The notes below the pieces were generated by a model, which saw only the letters and a program-made list of their open reading frames with translations, was not told where the DNA came from and searched no databases. The position numbers were made by a program, and so were the translations under genes. Source: Clostridia bacterium (lineage in GTDB: Bacteria > Bacillota > Clostridia > Christensenellales > Aristaeellaceae). From it: a stretch of DNA of 64,000 nucleotides. Shown one piece after another: positions 52,776 through 61,953 of this stretch (the stretch's first letter is position 1; each line of letters begins with the position of its first letter). The stretch lies in NCBI GenBank assembly GCA_017547285.1, contig JAFYQB010000113.1, forward strand, positions 1-64,000. Reading direction: 5' to 3'.

Positions 52776-54291
52776 CCGCCTCTATCTGCCCGACTTGGGC
52801 AACGGACAATACCAGAATCCCATTCTCCTGTGCGATTACTCCGACCCGGATGTCATCCGCGTGGAAGATACCTATTATATGACCGCATCCTCTTTCAACT
52901 ATGTGCCGGGTCTGCCCATTCTTACCTCCAAAGACCTTGTGAACTGGACGCTGGTCAACTACGCGCTTCCCCGCATCCCGGAGGAGCGTTTCAATGTGCC
53001 GCGCCATGCGCAGGGCGTGTGGGCGCCCGCCATCCGCTACCACGAAGGGCTGTTCTACATCTGCTACGGCATGCCGGACGAAGGCATCTTCATGGTTCGC
53101 ACCGCCGATCCGCTGGGCAAATGGGATGATCCCGTTTGCGTGCTGCCCGGCAAAGGCCTTATCGATCCATGCCCCTTCTGGGATGACGATGGCAAGGCGT
53201 ACATCATCCACGGCTATGCCAGAAGCCGCATCGGCTTCAAGAGCTTTCTTGGCATTTTTCCTGTTTCATGGGACGGCCTGCATGCCGTCGGCGAGGATCA
53301 CCTTCTTTACAACGGCCTTGCCACCCAGCCCACCATCGAAGGCCCCAAGGTGTATAAGAAAGATGGCTATTACTATCTGTTTGCGCCCGCCGGCAGCGTG
53401 GAAGTGGGATGGCAGACGGTACTGCGCAGCAGGGATATCCATGGCCCCTATGAAGAAAAAATTGTTTTGCAGCAGGGTGACACCCCGGTCAACGGCCCGC
53501 ATCAGGGCGGCTGGGTGACCACGCCGGATGGGCAGGACTGGTTTTTGCATTTCCAGAGCAAGGGGCCCTATGGGCGCGTGATGCATCTGCAGCCCATGTA
53601 CTGGGAGGATGGCTGGCCTGTGATGGGCGATCACGGCCAGCCCGTGCTCACGCATGAAAAACCTCATGCGCCTGTCTGCGAACTCCTCGGTCTGCAGGCC
53701 AGCGATGATTTCAAGGGCAGGCTGAACCTCGAATGGCAGTTCATGGGCAATCCATCCGCCGATGGCCATGAAGTGCTGGATGGCAGGCTGCGCCTGTTTG
53801 CGCGTCCTGCGCCCGAACCCTGCGAAGGCCTGTGGGGATATCCTGACATCATTACCCAGAAGATCTGCTGCCATAGCTTTGCCGCCGAAGTAACGGTGGA
53901 CGCTTCCGAACTGGACGAGGGCGCACAGGCCGGCATGGCGCTGCTGGGCGGCGAGTACTGCGGCGCGATCGTCTACCGCACGCAGGAAGGGCTGTTCATC
54001 GGCGATCTGCGCAGCAGCGGCCAGAGTGATGAAACCACCGAAGCCGATCCTCTGCCGGAGGATACCGATACCGTGCGTATCCGCATGCAGCTGATCAGGA
54101 CCGGCGAAAAGGAAGCGCAGGCGCATTTCTATTATTATGTGGGCGATCGTCTCTGCGCCATTGGCTCCACCTTCTGCCCCGGCCGGCATACCTGGGTGGG
54201 CGCACGCATCGCACTGTTCTGCACCCCGTTCGAGGGCGGCGAACACAGCTGGGCGGATTTCAGCGACTTCCGCGTGATACCGGAGGAATAA
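52768..54291 (+). CDS. GH43 glycosidase (xylosidase/arabinofuranosidase type)
   Basis: A 507-residue protein. The five-bladed propeller of GH43 covers about residues 15-315: general base Asp in DYSDPDVIRV, pKa-modulating Asp in LIDPCPFWDDD and general acid Glu in TIEGPKVYKK. A C-terminal beta-sandwich (about 320-505, LGLQASDDFKGRLNLEW onwards) matches GH43_C2. No signal peptide. Likely releases xylose or arabinose from imported oligosaccharides. Translationally coupled to the esterase gene and followed 2 bases later by the ankyrin-GH43 gene. Confidence 0.92.
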   Translation: MRDRLYLPDLGNGQYQNPILLCDYSDPDVIRVEDTYYMTASSFNYVPGLPILTSKDLVNWTLVNYALPRIPEERFNVPRHAQGVWAPAIRYHEGLFYICYGMPDEGIFMVRTADPLGKWDDPVCVLPGKGLIDPCPFWDDDGKAYIIHGYARSRIGFKSFLGIFPVSWDGLHAVGEDHLLYNGLATQPTIEGPKVYKKDGYYYLFAPAGSVEVGWQTVLRSRDIHGPYEEKIVLQQGDTPVNGPHQGGWVTTPDGQDWFLHFQSKGPYGRVMHLQPMYWEDGWPVMGDHGQPVLTHEKPHAPVCELLGLQASDDFKGRLNLEWQFMGNPSADGHEVLDGRLRLFARPAPEPCEGLWGYPDIITQKICCHSFAAEVTVDASELDEGAQAGMALLGGEYCGAIVYRTQEGLFIGDLRSSGQSDETTEADPLPEDTDTVRIRMQLIRTGEKEAQAHFYYYVGDRLCAIGSTFCPGRHTWVGARIALFCTPFEGGEHSWADFSDFRVIPEE

Positions 54292-54293
54292 AT

Positions 54294-56093
54294 ATGTTTG
54301 ACAAGCTCCTTCAGGCGATTCTGACAAATGATCTGGAAACGGTGCAGCATCTGCTCCCCCAGCAGCCTGCGCTGATTGAACAGGAGCATAAGGGCGAACC
54401 CCTCTCGCACATTGCTGCGCGGGAGGGGCGCTTTGTCATGCTCCGTTATCTGGTGGAATATGGCTTGCGCGTCAATCTGAATGCGTTGGACAGCCGGGGC
54501 CGCGACTTGCTGCACTACGCCGCCCAGAGCGGTGATGTGGACAAGTGCCGCTATCTGGTGGAGCGCGGTGGCATGAATCCGCTTCGCGGTGATCGTGAGC
54601 TGATCACGCCGTACCACATTGCGCATGAATGCGGCCATGCGGCGCTGGAAGCCTATTTTGAGGAGGCGACTGGCGCGCCGCTGAAAGATTTCTATCAGAA
54701 TCCCATCCGCCGCGGTTTCTTCCCGGATCCTTCTATTGTTCGCGTGGGGGATGACTACTACATGGTCAATTCCACGTTCATCTTTTTCCCCTGCATTCCC
54801 GTATCCCATTCAAAGGATCTGGTCAACTGGCAGGTCATCGGTCACGCCATCGCCAATCCCGAATGGGCGCATTTGGAAGGGCTGGACGGCGGACGCGGCT
54901 GGTGGGCGCCCGATATTTCCTATGCCAACGGCCGGTTCTATATTACCGCCACACTGCGCCTGAACGACGGCGCCTTTCCCTGCCGCCGCCAGATGATCGT
55001 GCATGCTGAAAAGCCTGAAGGCCCGTACTCCGAACCGGTATTCATTGAGGAGGAGGGCATCGACCCGTCTTTGTTCCACGATGACGACGGGCGGCATTAC
55101 ATGCTCTTAAATCGCGGCGCTCGTATTCTGGAGCTGGATGAAACCTGCACGAAACGCAGGAGCGAGACCACCCTTCTCTACTACGGCAGCAACAAGCGCG
55201 CCCCGGAAGGGCCGCACCTGCTCAAAAAGGATGGATGGTACTATCTGTTCCTTGCCGAGGGAGGCACAGGCATGGGACACTGCGAAACCGTGGCGCGTTC
55301 CCGGCATCTGATGGGGCCGTATCAGCCCAGTCCCTACGGCGTGATTCTGCGTCAGTGGGATGAAAACGCCCTCATTCAGCGCTGCGGTCATGCCAAGCCC
55401 TTCTCCACGCCGGATGGCCGCTGGTATATGGTGTACCTTTGCGGACGCGCGCTGGAGGGAAAATGGACGCTGCTGGGACGCGAAACCGCGCTGGATCCCA
55501 TTACATGGACGGCGGATGGCTGGCCGGTTCTTACAGACGGCCCAAGCGTTCTGCAAAAATGTCCTCTGCCTGCCCGGGCTTTGCCTGAAACCGAGGACTG
55601 GCTCACGCCCCGTCCGCCGCGTCCCGGCATGATCCGGCAGCAGGGCGAATGTGTAACCATTTGCGGCGAGGATGAACCCATGAGTGATACTGCTTGCCGA
55701 AGCCTCCTTCTGCGCCGTCAGACGGATTTCCACTGCGAGTTTTCTGCCGTGCTCACACGCTCTTCCGCCCGAGAAGCGGGCGTCACCTGTTACTACGATG
55801 AAAACTCTTTTCTCAACCTGTGCCTGACGGGAAATGAACTGGTCGTTTACGGGCAGATCGGGTTGGAAAGCCGGGAATTTGCCCGCGTATCTCATAACGA
55901 TCAGCTGCCGCTGTTTCTGCATATCAAAACAGACGGCCTCACGCGCCGTCTGTACGCGGAGGACCGTCTGATCTGTGAACTTGAAAACGTGACATGGCTG
56001 GCCGATGAGGGGATCGCCGTAGGCAAACGCTTTACCGGCGCCATGCTTGGCCTTTATGCCATTGGCGGTGAAGCAGTCTTTACGCTATCCTGA
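54294..56093 (+). CDS. Ankyrin-repeat / GH43 fusion protein
   Basis: A 599-residue protein with two parts. Residues about 1-125 are ankyrin repeats (GEPLSHIAAREGRFVMLRYL, then GRDLLHYAAQSGDVDKCRYL, then TPYHIAHECGHAALEAYF). From about 133 a complete GH43 propeller follows: general base Asp in FFPDPSIVRV, second Asp in GIDPSLFHDDD, acid Glu in APEGPHLLKKDG, and a C-terminal beta-sandwich from about 460. The joint lies at GAPLKDFYQNPIRRG. The frame is continuous and no start site is visible at the GH43 part. No signal peptide, so it is cytoplasmic. The ankyrin part may scaffold enzymes or hold a regulator. Confidence 0.9.
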   Translation: MFDKLLQAILTNDLETVQHLLPQQPALIEQEHKGEPLSHIAAREGRFVMLRYLVEYGLRVNLNALDSRGRDLLHYAAQSGDVDKCRYLVERGGMNPLRGDRELITPYHIAHECGHAALEAYFEEATGAPLKDFYQNPIRRGFFPDPSIVRVGDDYYMVNSTFIFFPCIPVSHSKDLVNWQVIGHAIANPEWAHLEGLDGGRGWWAPDISYANGRFYITATLRLNDGAFPCRRQMIVHAEKPEGPYSEPVFIEEEGIDPSLFHDDDGRHYMLLNRGARILELDETCTKRRSETTLLYYGSNKRAPEGPHLLKKDGWYYLFLAEGGTGMGHCETVARSRHLMGPYQPSPYGVILRQWDENALIQRCGHAKPFSTPDGRWYMVYLCGRALEGKWTLLGRETALDPITWTADGWPVLTDGPSVLQKCPLPARALPETEDWLTPRPPRPGMIRQQGECVTICGEDEPMSDTACRSLLLRRQTDFHCEFSAVLTRSSAREAGVTCYYDENSFLNLCLTGNELVVYGQIGLESREFARVSHNDQLPLFLHIKTDGLTRRLYAEDRLICELENVTWLADEGIAVGKRFTGAMLGLYAIGGEAVFTLS

Positions 56094-57450
56094 CGCGGTT
56101 CTTTTTCCAGATGCCTGTAAAGTAGAGAATGACCAGCAGCAGCGCAGAAAGCCCATTGCTCCATACCACAGAGTACCACACGCTTTCCACACCCATGTGC
56201 AGCCAGTGACGGCAGATAAACAGCGTGGCAAACCGGAAGACCCAGATGCGCGAAGCGTCGCAGATCATGGTGACTTCGGTGTGGCCGCTTCCGCGGAACA
56301 GACCGCTGGTGGTATCGTTCACACCGTTGTTCCACGTCCACATGGCCATCAGCGCAAAAAACTGCGAACCCATGGCAATAACGTTGGCATCGTTGGTAAA
56401 CACGCCTACCACGGCGTTGGCGACCGCCGGGCGGGAGAAAAACACGCCTGTACCCATCAGCCACGCCACGATGCTGGCGGTGCCGATCCAATACCCCTTC
56501 TGCGCACGGCGTACCTGCCCCGCGCCCATGTTTTGTCCCACAATGGTGGCAACCGCTGCGCCGATGCCGTTGGCAGGCAGCGAGTTAAGGGTATTTGCCT
56601 TGTTGGCGATGCCGTAAGCCGCCATGGCGTCCACGCCGTAGGAAAGGGCGGTGGTGCTCATGAGCAGAAAGCCCAGCTGAAAGGCGCTGCTGCCAAGCGC
56701 TGTAGGCAGGCCGATACGCACGACTTCTGTCAGCAAAGCCTTTTCCGGTTTCATCAGCCTGAGATCCAGCCGCATTGCTTCGCGCTTGCGGTTAAGCAGC
56801 CACAGCGCCGCCAGCGCCGGAACCGCCTTGGAAACAACCGTAGCCAAAGCAGCGCCGGCGGAACCCATGCGCAAGCCCACCATCAGCAGCGGGTCCAGCG
56901 CCATGTTCAGGCTGATGCCCAATAGGTTGAGGAGCATCGGGCTCACCGTGTCGCCCTGCGCCTGTCGCACTGCCTGATAGAGGTTGACCATGAACAAAAA
57001 CGGCATATCCACCGCAACCACGCGCATGTAGGTAACTGCATTGGATAAAACAGCCCCGTCTGCGCCCAGCCACGTGACCAGCACCGGCGTGAAAGCTTCC
57101 AGCACGGCTACGCATACCGTGCAGAAAATCATGGAAGCAAACAGGATCTGGTTGGTCATTTTGCGGGCGCGTTCTTTTTTGCCAGCGCCTATGAACTGCG
57201 AAATCAATACGGCACCCGCAACGGTGAACCCGCTGCCAAAGGTAACGATCATGTTCTGAAGCGGCGATACCAGGTTGATGGCCGCCAGCGGCTCCGTGCC
57301 GATCCGGCCAAGCCAGTAGGTATCCGTCAGATTATAGAGAGTCTGCAGAAAGCTGTTGATCATGACGGGCACCGCAATCATCAGCATGGCACGCCAAAGA
57401 CTGCCGTGCAGGATCACATCTGTACGGTCAAGCTTTTTCTGTGCTTTCAC
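56080..57450 (-). CDS. MATE-family efflux transporter (second)
   Basis: A 456-residue, about twelve-helix MATE protein with PVMINSFLQTLYNLTDTYWL in the first helix, SQFIGAGKKERA loops, and a duplicated half with NKANTLNSLPANGIG and VGQNMGAGQ. NorM/DinF-like branch; not closely similar to the 5090 MATE gene. The start is taken as a GTG at 57450 with AGGAGG nine bases upstream; an ATG at 57468 overlaps that site. The 3' end overlaps the ankyrin-GH43 gene tail to tail by 14 bases. Confidence 0.88.
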   Translation of the reverse strand: MKAQKKLDRTDVILHGSLWRAMLMIAVPVMINSFLQTLYNLTDTYWLGRIGTEPLAAINLVSPLQNMIVTFGSGFTVAGAVLISQFIGAGKKERARKMTNQILFASMIFCTVCVAVLEAFTPVLVTWLGADGAVLSNAVTYMRVVAVDMPFLFMVNLYQAVRQAQGDTVSPMLLNLLGISLNMALDPLLMVGLRMGSAGAALATVVSKAVPALAALWLLNRKREAMRLDLRLMKPEKALLTEVVRIGLPTALGSSAFQLGFLLMSTTALSYGVDAMAAYGIANKANTLNSLPANGIGAAVATIVGQNMGAGQVRRAQKGYWIGTASIVAWLMGTGVFFSRPAVANAVVGVFTNDANVIAMGSQFFALMAMWTWNNGVNDTTSGLFRGSGHTEVTMICDASRIWVFRFATLFICRHWLHMGVESVWYSVVWSNGLSALLLVILYFTGIWKKNRVRIA

Positions 57451-57622
57451 CCTTTCCACCTCCTGCATTGTTTGATTTATTATACACCTGTTTGGAGCAA
57501 GCACAAACGCCATTTGCGATGTAAGCGCTGCTGACGCAGCGAGCCAATATATTTTGATGCCGGATGCAAGCCAAAGAAATGTTCAATGACAGCATTGCCC
57601 GGGTAATGCTGAATATCGTAAA

Positions 57623-57669
57623 CACCCCACTTGTCAGACCGTATACCCTGCGGTCTGACAAGTGGGGTG
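57623..57669. repeat. Perfect 19-bp inverted repeat
   Basis: The arms CACCCCACTTGTCAGACCG (57623-57641) and its exact reverse complement (57651-57669) are separated by nine bases. It lies in the 252-base gap between the MATE and FAD oxidoreductase genes, 34 bases past the stop of the latter. The T run is too short for a classic terminator. Could be a terminator-like hairpin, a two-sided operator or a small mobile palindrome. Confidence 0.8.
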
Positions 57670-57702
57670 AAATGATTATGCCGAAAGTGTGGGAACGGCT
57701 TC

Positions 57703-59472
57703 TTATTCTGCTTCAAAGGCAAACAACCGAACCGTTTCATACCCCCACGTTTCAAGCGGCGTGAGCGTAATGGATACGCAGTCTTTCAGCTCGACGGCGC
57801 AGCGCCACAGACGGTTGTGGTTGGCGGTTTCTTCTGCAATAATGCGTTCGCTGCCGTCTGCAAACTTGGCCGTAATGCGGAAAGCTTTGATCAGCGTTTT
57901 GGGTACATAGCTGGGCTGGCAGATCTTCAAACGGTTGTGAAACATGCTGCGCGCCATGCGGTTTTCCGGTTCCGGCAGGCTGTCGCGGTTCAGGTCACTG
58001 TCCGCCACCAGACGGATTCGATGAAGATCTACAGGCTCTTTGAAGGTATAGGTGATCTGATCGCCGATCGTTCCCAGCCAGGCATGCGCCTTGCCTTCGC
58101 GCGGGCGATCCACGCCGTCGCGCAGGGCTTCCAGTTCCAGACCGTCGCCGGAAAGTCTGGCGTTTTGGCACAGAGCGCTGATTTTGCGCTGAAAGTGGGG
58201 CAGATAGCAGTCGTCATCCATCAGGCGGTTCTGCAGTTCGGTCATATGCTGCTTTGCGATCTCATTCACAGTACAGCCCAGTTCCACGGTCATGGCTGCC
58301 GCCGTGCCAATGGCCTGACCCAGCAGCGCGCAGGTGGCCATTACACGGGTGGAACTCATGGCCGCATGGGTGACGGAAATGTTGCGGCCGGCAAACATCA
58401 GGTTGGGGATCTCCAGACTGTACAGGCTGCCGAACGGAATGCCGTAGGGGGAGGGAGCTGGGTGATAGATGGTGGGCGGCTCCGTGGTTCGGAACCCGGC
58501 AGGATGATGATCGTCCATGCTCCAACCGCCGTAAGCCACTTCATCCGCAAAGTTGCCCCCTGCGCGAACGTCGTGCTCGGTCATGGTGTATGCGCCCACG
58601 TAACGGCGGCTTTCACGCTTGCCGGGCAGCATGCCCACCCAGTCCAGCTGCCAGTTTTCGTGTTTGGCTTTCTGGGAGGGATCGTTTTTCAGATAGTCCC
58701 ACATACCGTAGGCCAGCGCAACCAGCTCATCGCGGATTTCTTCCGTTTCGCCAATGGTATCGCGCGTGCCGCCCAGTTCCAGATACCAGAAGTTCTCCAT
58801 GGGACTGGCCATGTTGGGCGTACGGTGGATGAGTTTGCTTTCATCGATTTTTTCTGCCCAGGCGGGGGCGATGTAGGGATGAGGTTCATCCGTTTCCACA
58901 GCCTGCAGCAGGCAGGAAAGACCCATGGTATGACTGTCCGCCGTATCCGGAGGGATGGTCTCGTTATATTCCGCCTTGGCTTCACGGCCTTCTCGGAAAC
59001 TGGCGCCAGTGAGTGGGGCGAGGATGCTGTCACCGGAGCAGTCGGCAAACAGATCGGCCTCTACCTTATGGAACTGCTGCGTCGTCATCTGCCAGCCGGT
59101 AATGCTGGCAATTTTGCCGTCCTTCATTTCGGCGTCCATGCAGGAACAGTTGAGCAGCAGGATGATGTTCTTTTCAAAACGGGCTTTTTCGTAGAGAATA
59201 CTGTCCCATACAGAATAGTTCTTGTCGGGATTGCGGTAATGGTTTTCAAGCAAAAACTCTTCCATCAGGCCGGTTTCACGGTTGTTGTTTCCGTGCGCAC
59301 CGCTTACCCACATGCGGATTTCACTGGAACAGTTGCCGCCCAGCATGGGCCGTTCGTGCATCAGCGCAACTTTTGCGCCATGCCTTGCGGCGGAAATGGC
59401 AGCGCACAGACCGGACAGGCCGCCGCCGATTACGCAGAAATCAACTTTGTGAAGGATCGTTTGGAGCGCCAT
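57703..59472 (-). CDS. FAD-dependent oxidoreductase with C-terminal beta domain
   Basis: A 589-residue PF12831-type flavoprotein. The dinucleotide motif GGGLSGLCAA is near the N-terminus, GGNCSSEIRMW follows, and the C-terminal FAD segment is MFAGRNISVTHAAMSSTRV. After about residue 440 a beta-rich domain (LGTIGDQITYTFKEPVDLHR) resembles a discoidin-like carbohydrate-binding sandwich. No signal peptide. Many genes like this sit in polysaccharide loci, but the reaction is undefined. It begins inside the 3' end of the AraC gene, 32 bases overlapping, with AGGAGG. Confidence 0.85.
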   Translation of the reverse strand: MALQTILHKVDFCVIGGGLSGLCAAISAARHGAKVALMHERPMLGGNCSSEIRMWVSGAHGNNNRETGLMEEFLLENHYRNPDKNYSVWDSILYEKARFEKNIILLLNCSCMDAEMKDGKIASITGWQMTTQQFHKVEADLFADCSGDSILAPLTGASFREGREAKAEYNETIPPDTADSHTMGLSCLLQAVETDEPHPYIAPAWAEKIDESKLIHRTPNMASPMENFWYLELGGTRDTIGETEEIRDELVALAYGMWDYLKNDPSQKAKHENWQLDWVGMLPGKRESRRYVGAYTMTEHDVRAGGNFADEVAYGGWSMDDHHPAGFRTTEPPTIYHPAPSPYGIPFGSLYSLEIPNLMFAGRNISVTHAAMSSTRVMATCALLGQAIGTAAAMTVELGCTVNEIAKQHMTELQNRLMDDDCYLPHFQRKISALCQNARLSGDGLELEALRDGVDRPREGKAHAWLGTIGDQITYTFKEPVDLHRIRLVADSDLNRDSLPEPENRMARSMFHNRLKICQPSYVPKTLIKAFRITAKFADGSERIIAEETANHNRLWRCAVELKDCVSITLTPLETWGYETVRLFAFEAE

Positions 59473-60424
59473 GCTTGTTTTCCTCCTGCATCGTTTGTTC
59501 GTTCAGTTTCATGGAGACGCCTTTTTCTACCTGTGCATATTTTTCACGGTACTCGCTGGGTGTCATGCCGGTTTCTTTTTTGAAAACGCTGGAAAAGTAG
59601 TTGCTGTCCGAAAAACCGCATTCGGACGAGGTGAAAATGATGGGCAGCGTGGTGTGTTCCAAATAACGTTTGGCCGCCTCAATGCGGATGCTGCGCACAT
59701 AGCGTGCAAAGGAAAGCTCGTTGAACTCTGCAAAGAGGTGGCTGGCGTAGGAATAGCTGATGTTGAAGCGTCTGCAGACATGCTGAAGAGACAGGTTCTG
59801 ATTGCGGAAATCGGTGTTGGCGTAACTCAAAATGTCGTAATACAGTTTTTCGCGCGGAGTGCTGAATTTCCTTTTCTCCTCTTCTGTATTATTGAAGAAA
59901 AACAGCATTCGCAGCATGGTTTGAACCGGCGCAATCTGTGCGCTCAGCTCATCCAGATCGGGGAGATCGCTGTTGAGCTTTCCGACCGCTTCAAGCAATT
60001 TGTCTTTGGGCAGGCCGTATTTCATGGCAGCCGCACATGCGCGCTCCGCGGACATATGCCGGTCGGCAGTATAACCGCTCACGCACAAAAAGCCGACGCA
60101 CTTGTTGTGAATATCCCAGATGGGGAATACCGCCTCGGTGACGCCGGCAAAACAGGTGCCGATATAGGGCGTTATTTCTGCCTTGGCGCGCACTTTGTGC
60201 TGCCTTTCTACGCAGCGCTTCCAGCAGGAAGAGGAGGATTTGATTTCCCGGCATACGGCGCACTGGTGATAGTTGTAGGGCAAAAGCTGCGGCCAGTTCT
60301 GACCGGAAATGTCCTGAATCTGGTGCAGCGTGATCCGGTATCCATAGGCTTTTTTGAGATAGGCAAGGTACTGGCGCAGATCTTCTACCAGTCCGGTGGC
60401 AATAGCGTTCTGGTTGGCAGACAT
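59441..60424 (-). CDS. AraC-family regulator with PocR-type sensor domain
   Basis: About 327 residues. The N-terminal half has a PocR-like ligand domain rich in cysteine (HQCAVCREI, then SSCWKRCVER, and YIGTCFAGVTEAVFPI), which may bind a metal or small hydrocarbon derivative. The C-terminal AraC HTH pair is LQHVCRRFNISYSYASHLF and SDSNYFSSVFKKETGMTPSE. The start at 60424 has GGAAGGGG; the upstream extension is rejected. It is divergent from the second FAD gene and importer, and overlaps the first FAD gene, so it probably controls both. Confidence 0.87.
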   Translation of the reverse strand: MSANQNAIATGLVEDLRQYLAYLKKAYGYRITLHQIQDISGQNWPQLLPYNYHQCAVCREIKSSSSCWKRCVERQHKVRAKAEITPYIGTCFAGVTEAVFPIWDIHNKCVGFLCVSGYTADRHMSAERACAAAMKYGLPKDKLLEAVGKLNSDLPDLDELSAQIAPVQTMLRMLFFFNNTEEEKRKFSTPREKLYYDILSYANTDFRNQNLSLQHVCRRFNISYSYASHLFAEFNELSFARYVRSIRIEAAKRYLEHTTLPIIFTSSECGFSDSNYFSSVFKKETGMTPSEYREKYAQVEKGVSMKLNEQTMQEENKHGAPNDPSQS

Positions 60425-60636
60425 ACACGGTTCCCCTTCCTTTGTTTTCTTGATATGCTTATTTGCAGTCGCATTCATGCTTATTATATCTTGTTTGGGA
60501 ACAGAAATGACATTTATATTTTGCTTGCAATCAGGTAAAGTTAAGCAAAAAATCAAAGGTCAAATGTGATCGATATGATTACAATAAGAAAAGAAACATG
60601 TTCAAAATGGTTTTTTATCGGAAGGAGTATACAGCT

Positions 60637-61923
60637 ATGAGCAATCCTGCATTCATTTCCATTCCTGCAGCTCAGATCCCTGTCAGCAAAGAGGTTGATG
60701 TTTTGGTTCTGGGCGCTGGCCCTGCCGGCTGCGCTGCGGCTATTATGGCTGCCCGCACGGGCGCAAAGACCCTGCTTGTGGATGCGCAGAACGCTCCCGG
60801 CGGCATGTCCACCACCGGTATGATGAGCCACTACACCGGCACTGTGGACAGCAAGCTGTACGAAGAAGTGCTGCATGAGAATGCTCTGAAGAACCATTGG
60901 CGCACCGGCGAGCGCAGCGTGCAGATCGATCCCTGCAACCATATTGTTACGTGGATCGAAATGCTGGAAAAGGCCGGCGCGGAAATGCTGATGTACACCT
61001 TTGCCGCTGAACCCATCATGGAAGGCGATACCATCAAGGGTGCGATCGTGCAGAACAAGACCGGCCGCAGCGCCATTCTGGCCAAGGTTGTCATCGACGC
61101 CACCGGCGACGGCGATATTGCCGCCCAGACCGGCGCTGAGTTCTACATGGGCCGTGAGGGAGACGGTCTCATGCAGCCCGCCACGCTGATGTTCAAGGTA
61201 GCCGGTGTTGATATGGAGCGTGCCGTATTCCCCGGCAGCTTTGAAACCACCGTTGATACCGAAAAGGGCGAACTGCAGGCGCTGGCCAAGCAGCTGCTGC
61301 CTCATCCCGCCGGCCATGTGCTGCTCTACAAGAGCCCCATCCCCGGCACGGTCACCGTCAACATGACCAACGTTATCTCCGTGGACGGCACCAAGGCTGA
61401 GGATATCACCAACGCCGAGATCGTCTGCCGCAAGCAGATGCCCGTGATCGTCAACTTCCTGCGTGAATATGTACCCGGCTATGAAAACTGCTACGCCATT
61501 GCTGCTGCCAGCCTGATCGGCGTGCGTGAGACCCGCCACTTCAAGGGCCTCTACACCCTCACCAAGGAAGACATTCTGGAGCGCCGCGAATTTGAGGATT
61601 GGGTGGTCAAGGGCGCTCGTTTCAACTTTGATATTCACAACATGACCGGCGCCAGCCTCGACGCTACCGGCGTACAGGCCAAGTTCCCCAAAAACAATCA
61701 TTATACCATTCCTTACCGCTGTCTGGTACCTGAAAAAATCCATGGCCTGCTGCTGGCGGGCCGCAACATCAGCGGTACGCACATGGCCCACTCCAACTAC
61801 CGCGTCATGCCCATGTGCATCGCCATGGGCGAGGGCGCAGGCGTTGCGGCCGCTCTGGCAGTGAAGCAGAACATCGATGTGCGCGACGTTGACGTAAGCG
61901 AAGTGCAGAAGCACCTGCTGTAA
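60637..61923 (+). CDS. FAD-dependent oxidoreductase (second, shorter)
   Basis: A 428-residue PF12831-type flavoprotein: GAGPAGCAAAIMAAR near residue 20, then GGMSTTGMM, a central DATGDGDIAAQTGA, and MPMCIAMGEGAGVAAAL at the C-terminus. It lacks the extra beta domain of the 57703 protein. The start at 60637 has AAGGAG. It leads an operon with the LplB and YtcP permeases of a third importer. Role in sugar or uronate oxidation is likely; substrate is unknown. Confidence 0.88.
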   Translation: MSNPAFISIPAAQIPVSKEVDVLVLGAGPAGCAAAIMAARTGAKTLLVDAQNAPGGMSTTGMMSHYTGTVDSKLYEEVLHENALKNHWRTGERSVQIDPCNHIVTWIEMLEKAGAEMLMYTFAAEPIMEGDTIKGAIVQNKTGRSAILAKVVIDATGDGDIAAQTGAEFYMGREGDGLMQPATLMFKVAGVDMERAVFPGSFETTVDTEKGELQALAKQLLPHPAGHVLLYKSPIPGTVTVNMTNVISVDGTKAEDITNAEIVCRKQMPVIVNFLREYVPGYENCYAIAAASLIGVRETRHFKGLYTLTKEDILERREFEDWVVKGARFNFDIHNMTGASLDATGVQAKFPKNNHYTIPYRCLVPEKIHGLLLAGRNISGTHMAHSNYRVMPMCIAMGEGAGVAAALAVKQNIDVRDVDVSEVQKHLL

Positions 61924-61953
61924 TATACTTTTTTCATAACAGGAGGAATGTAC

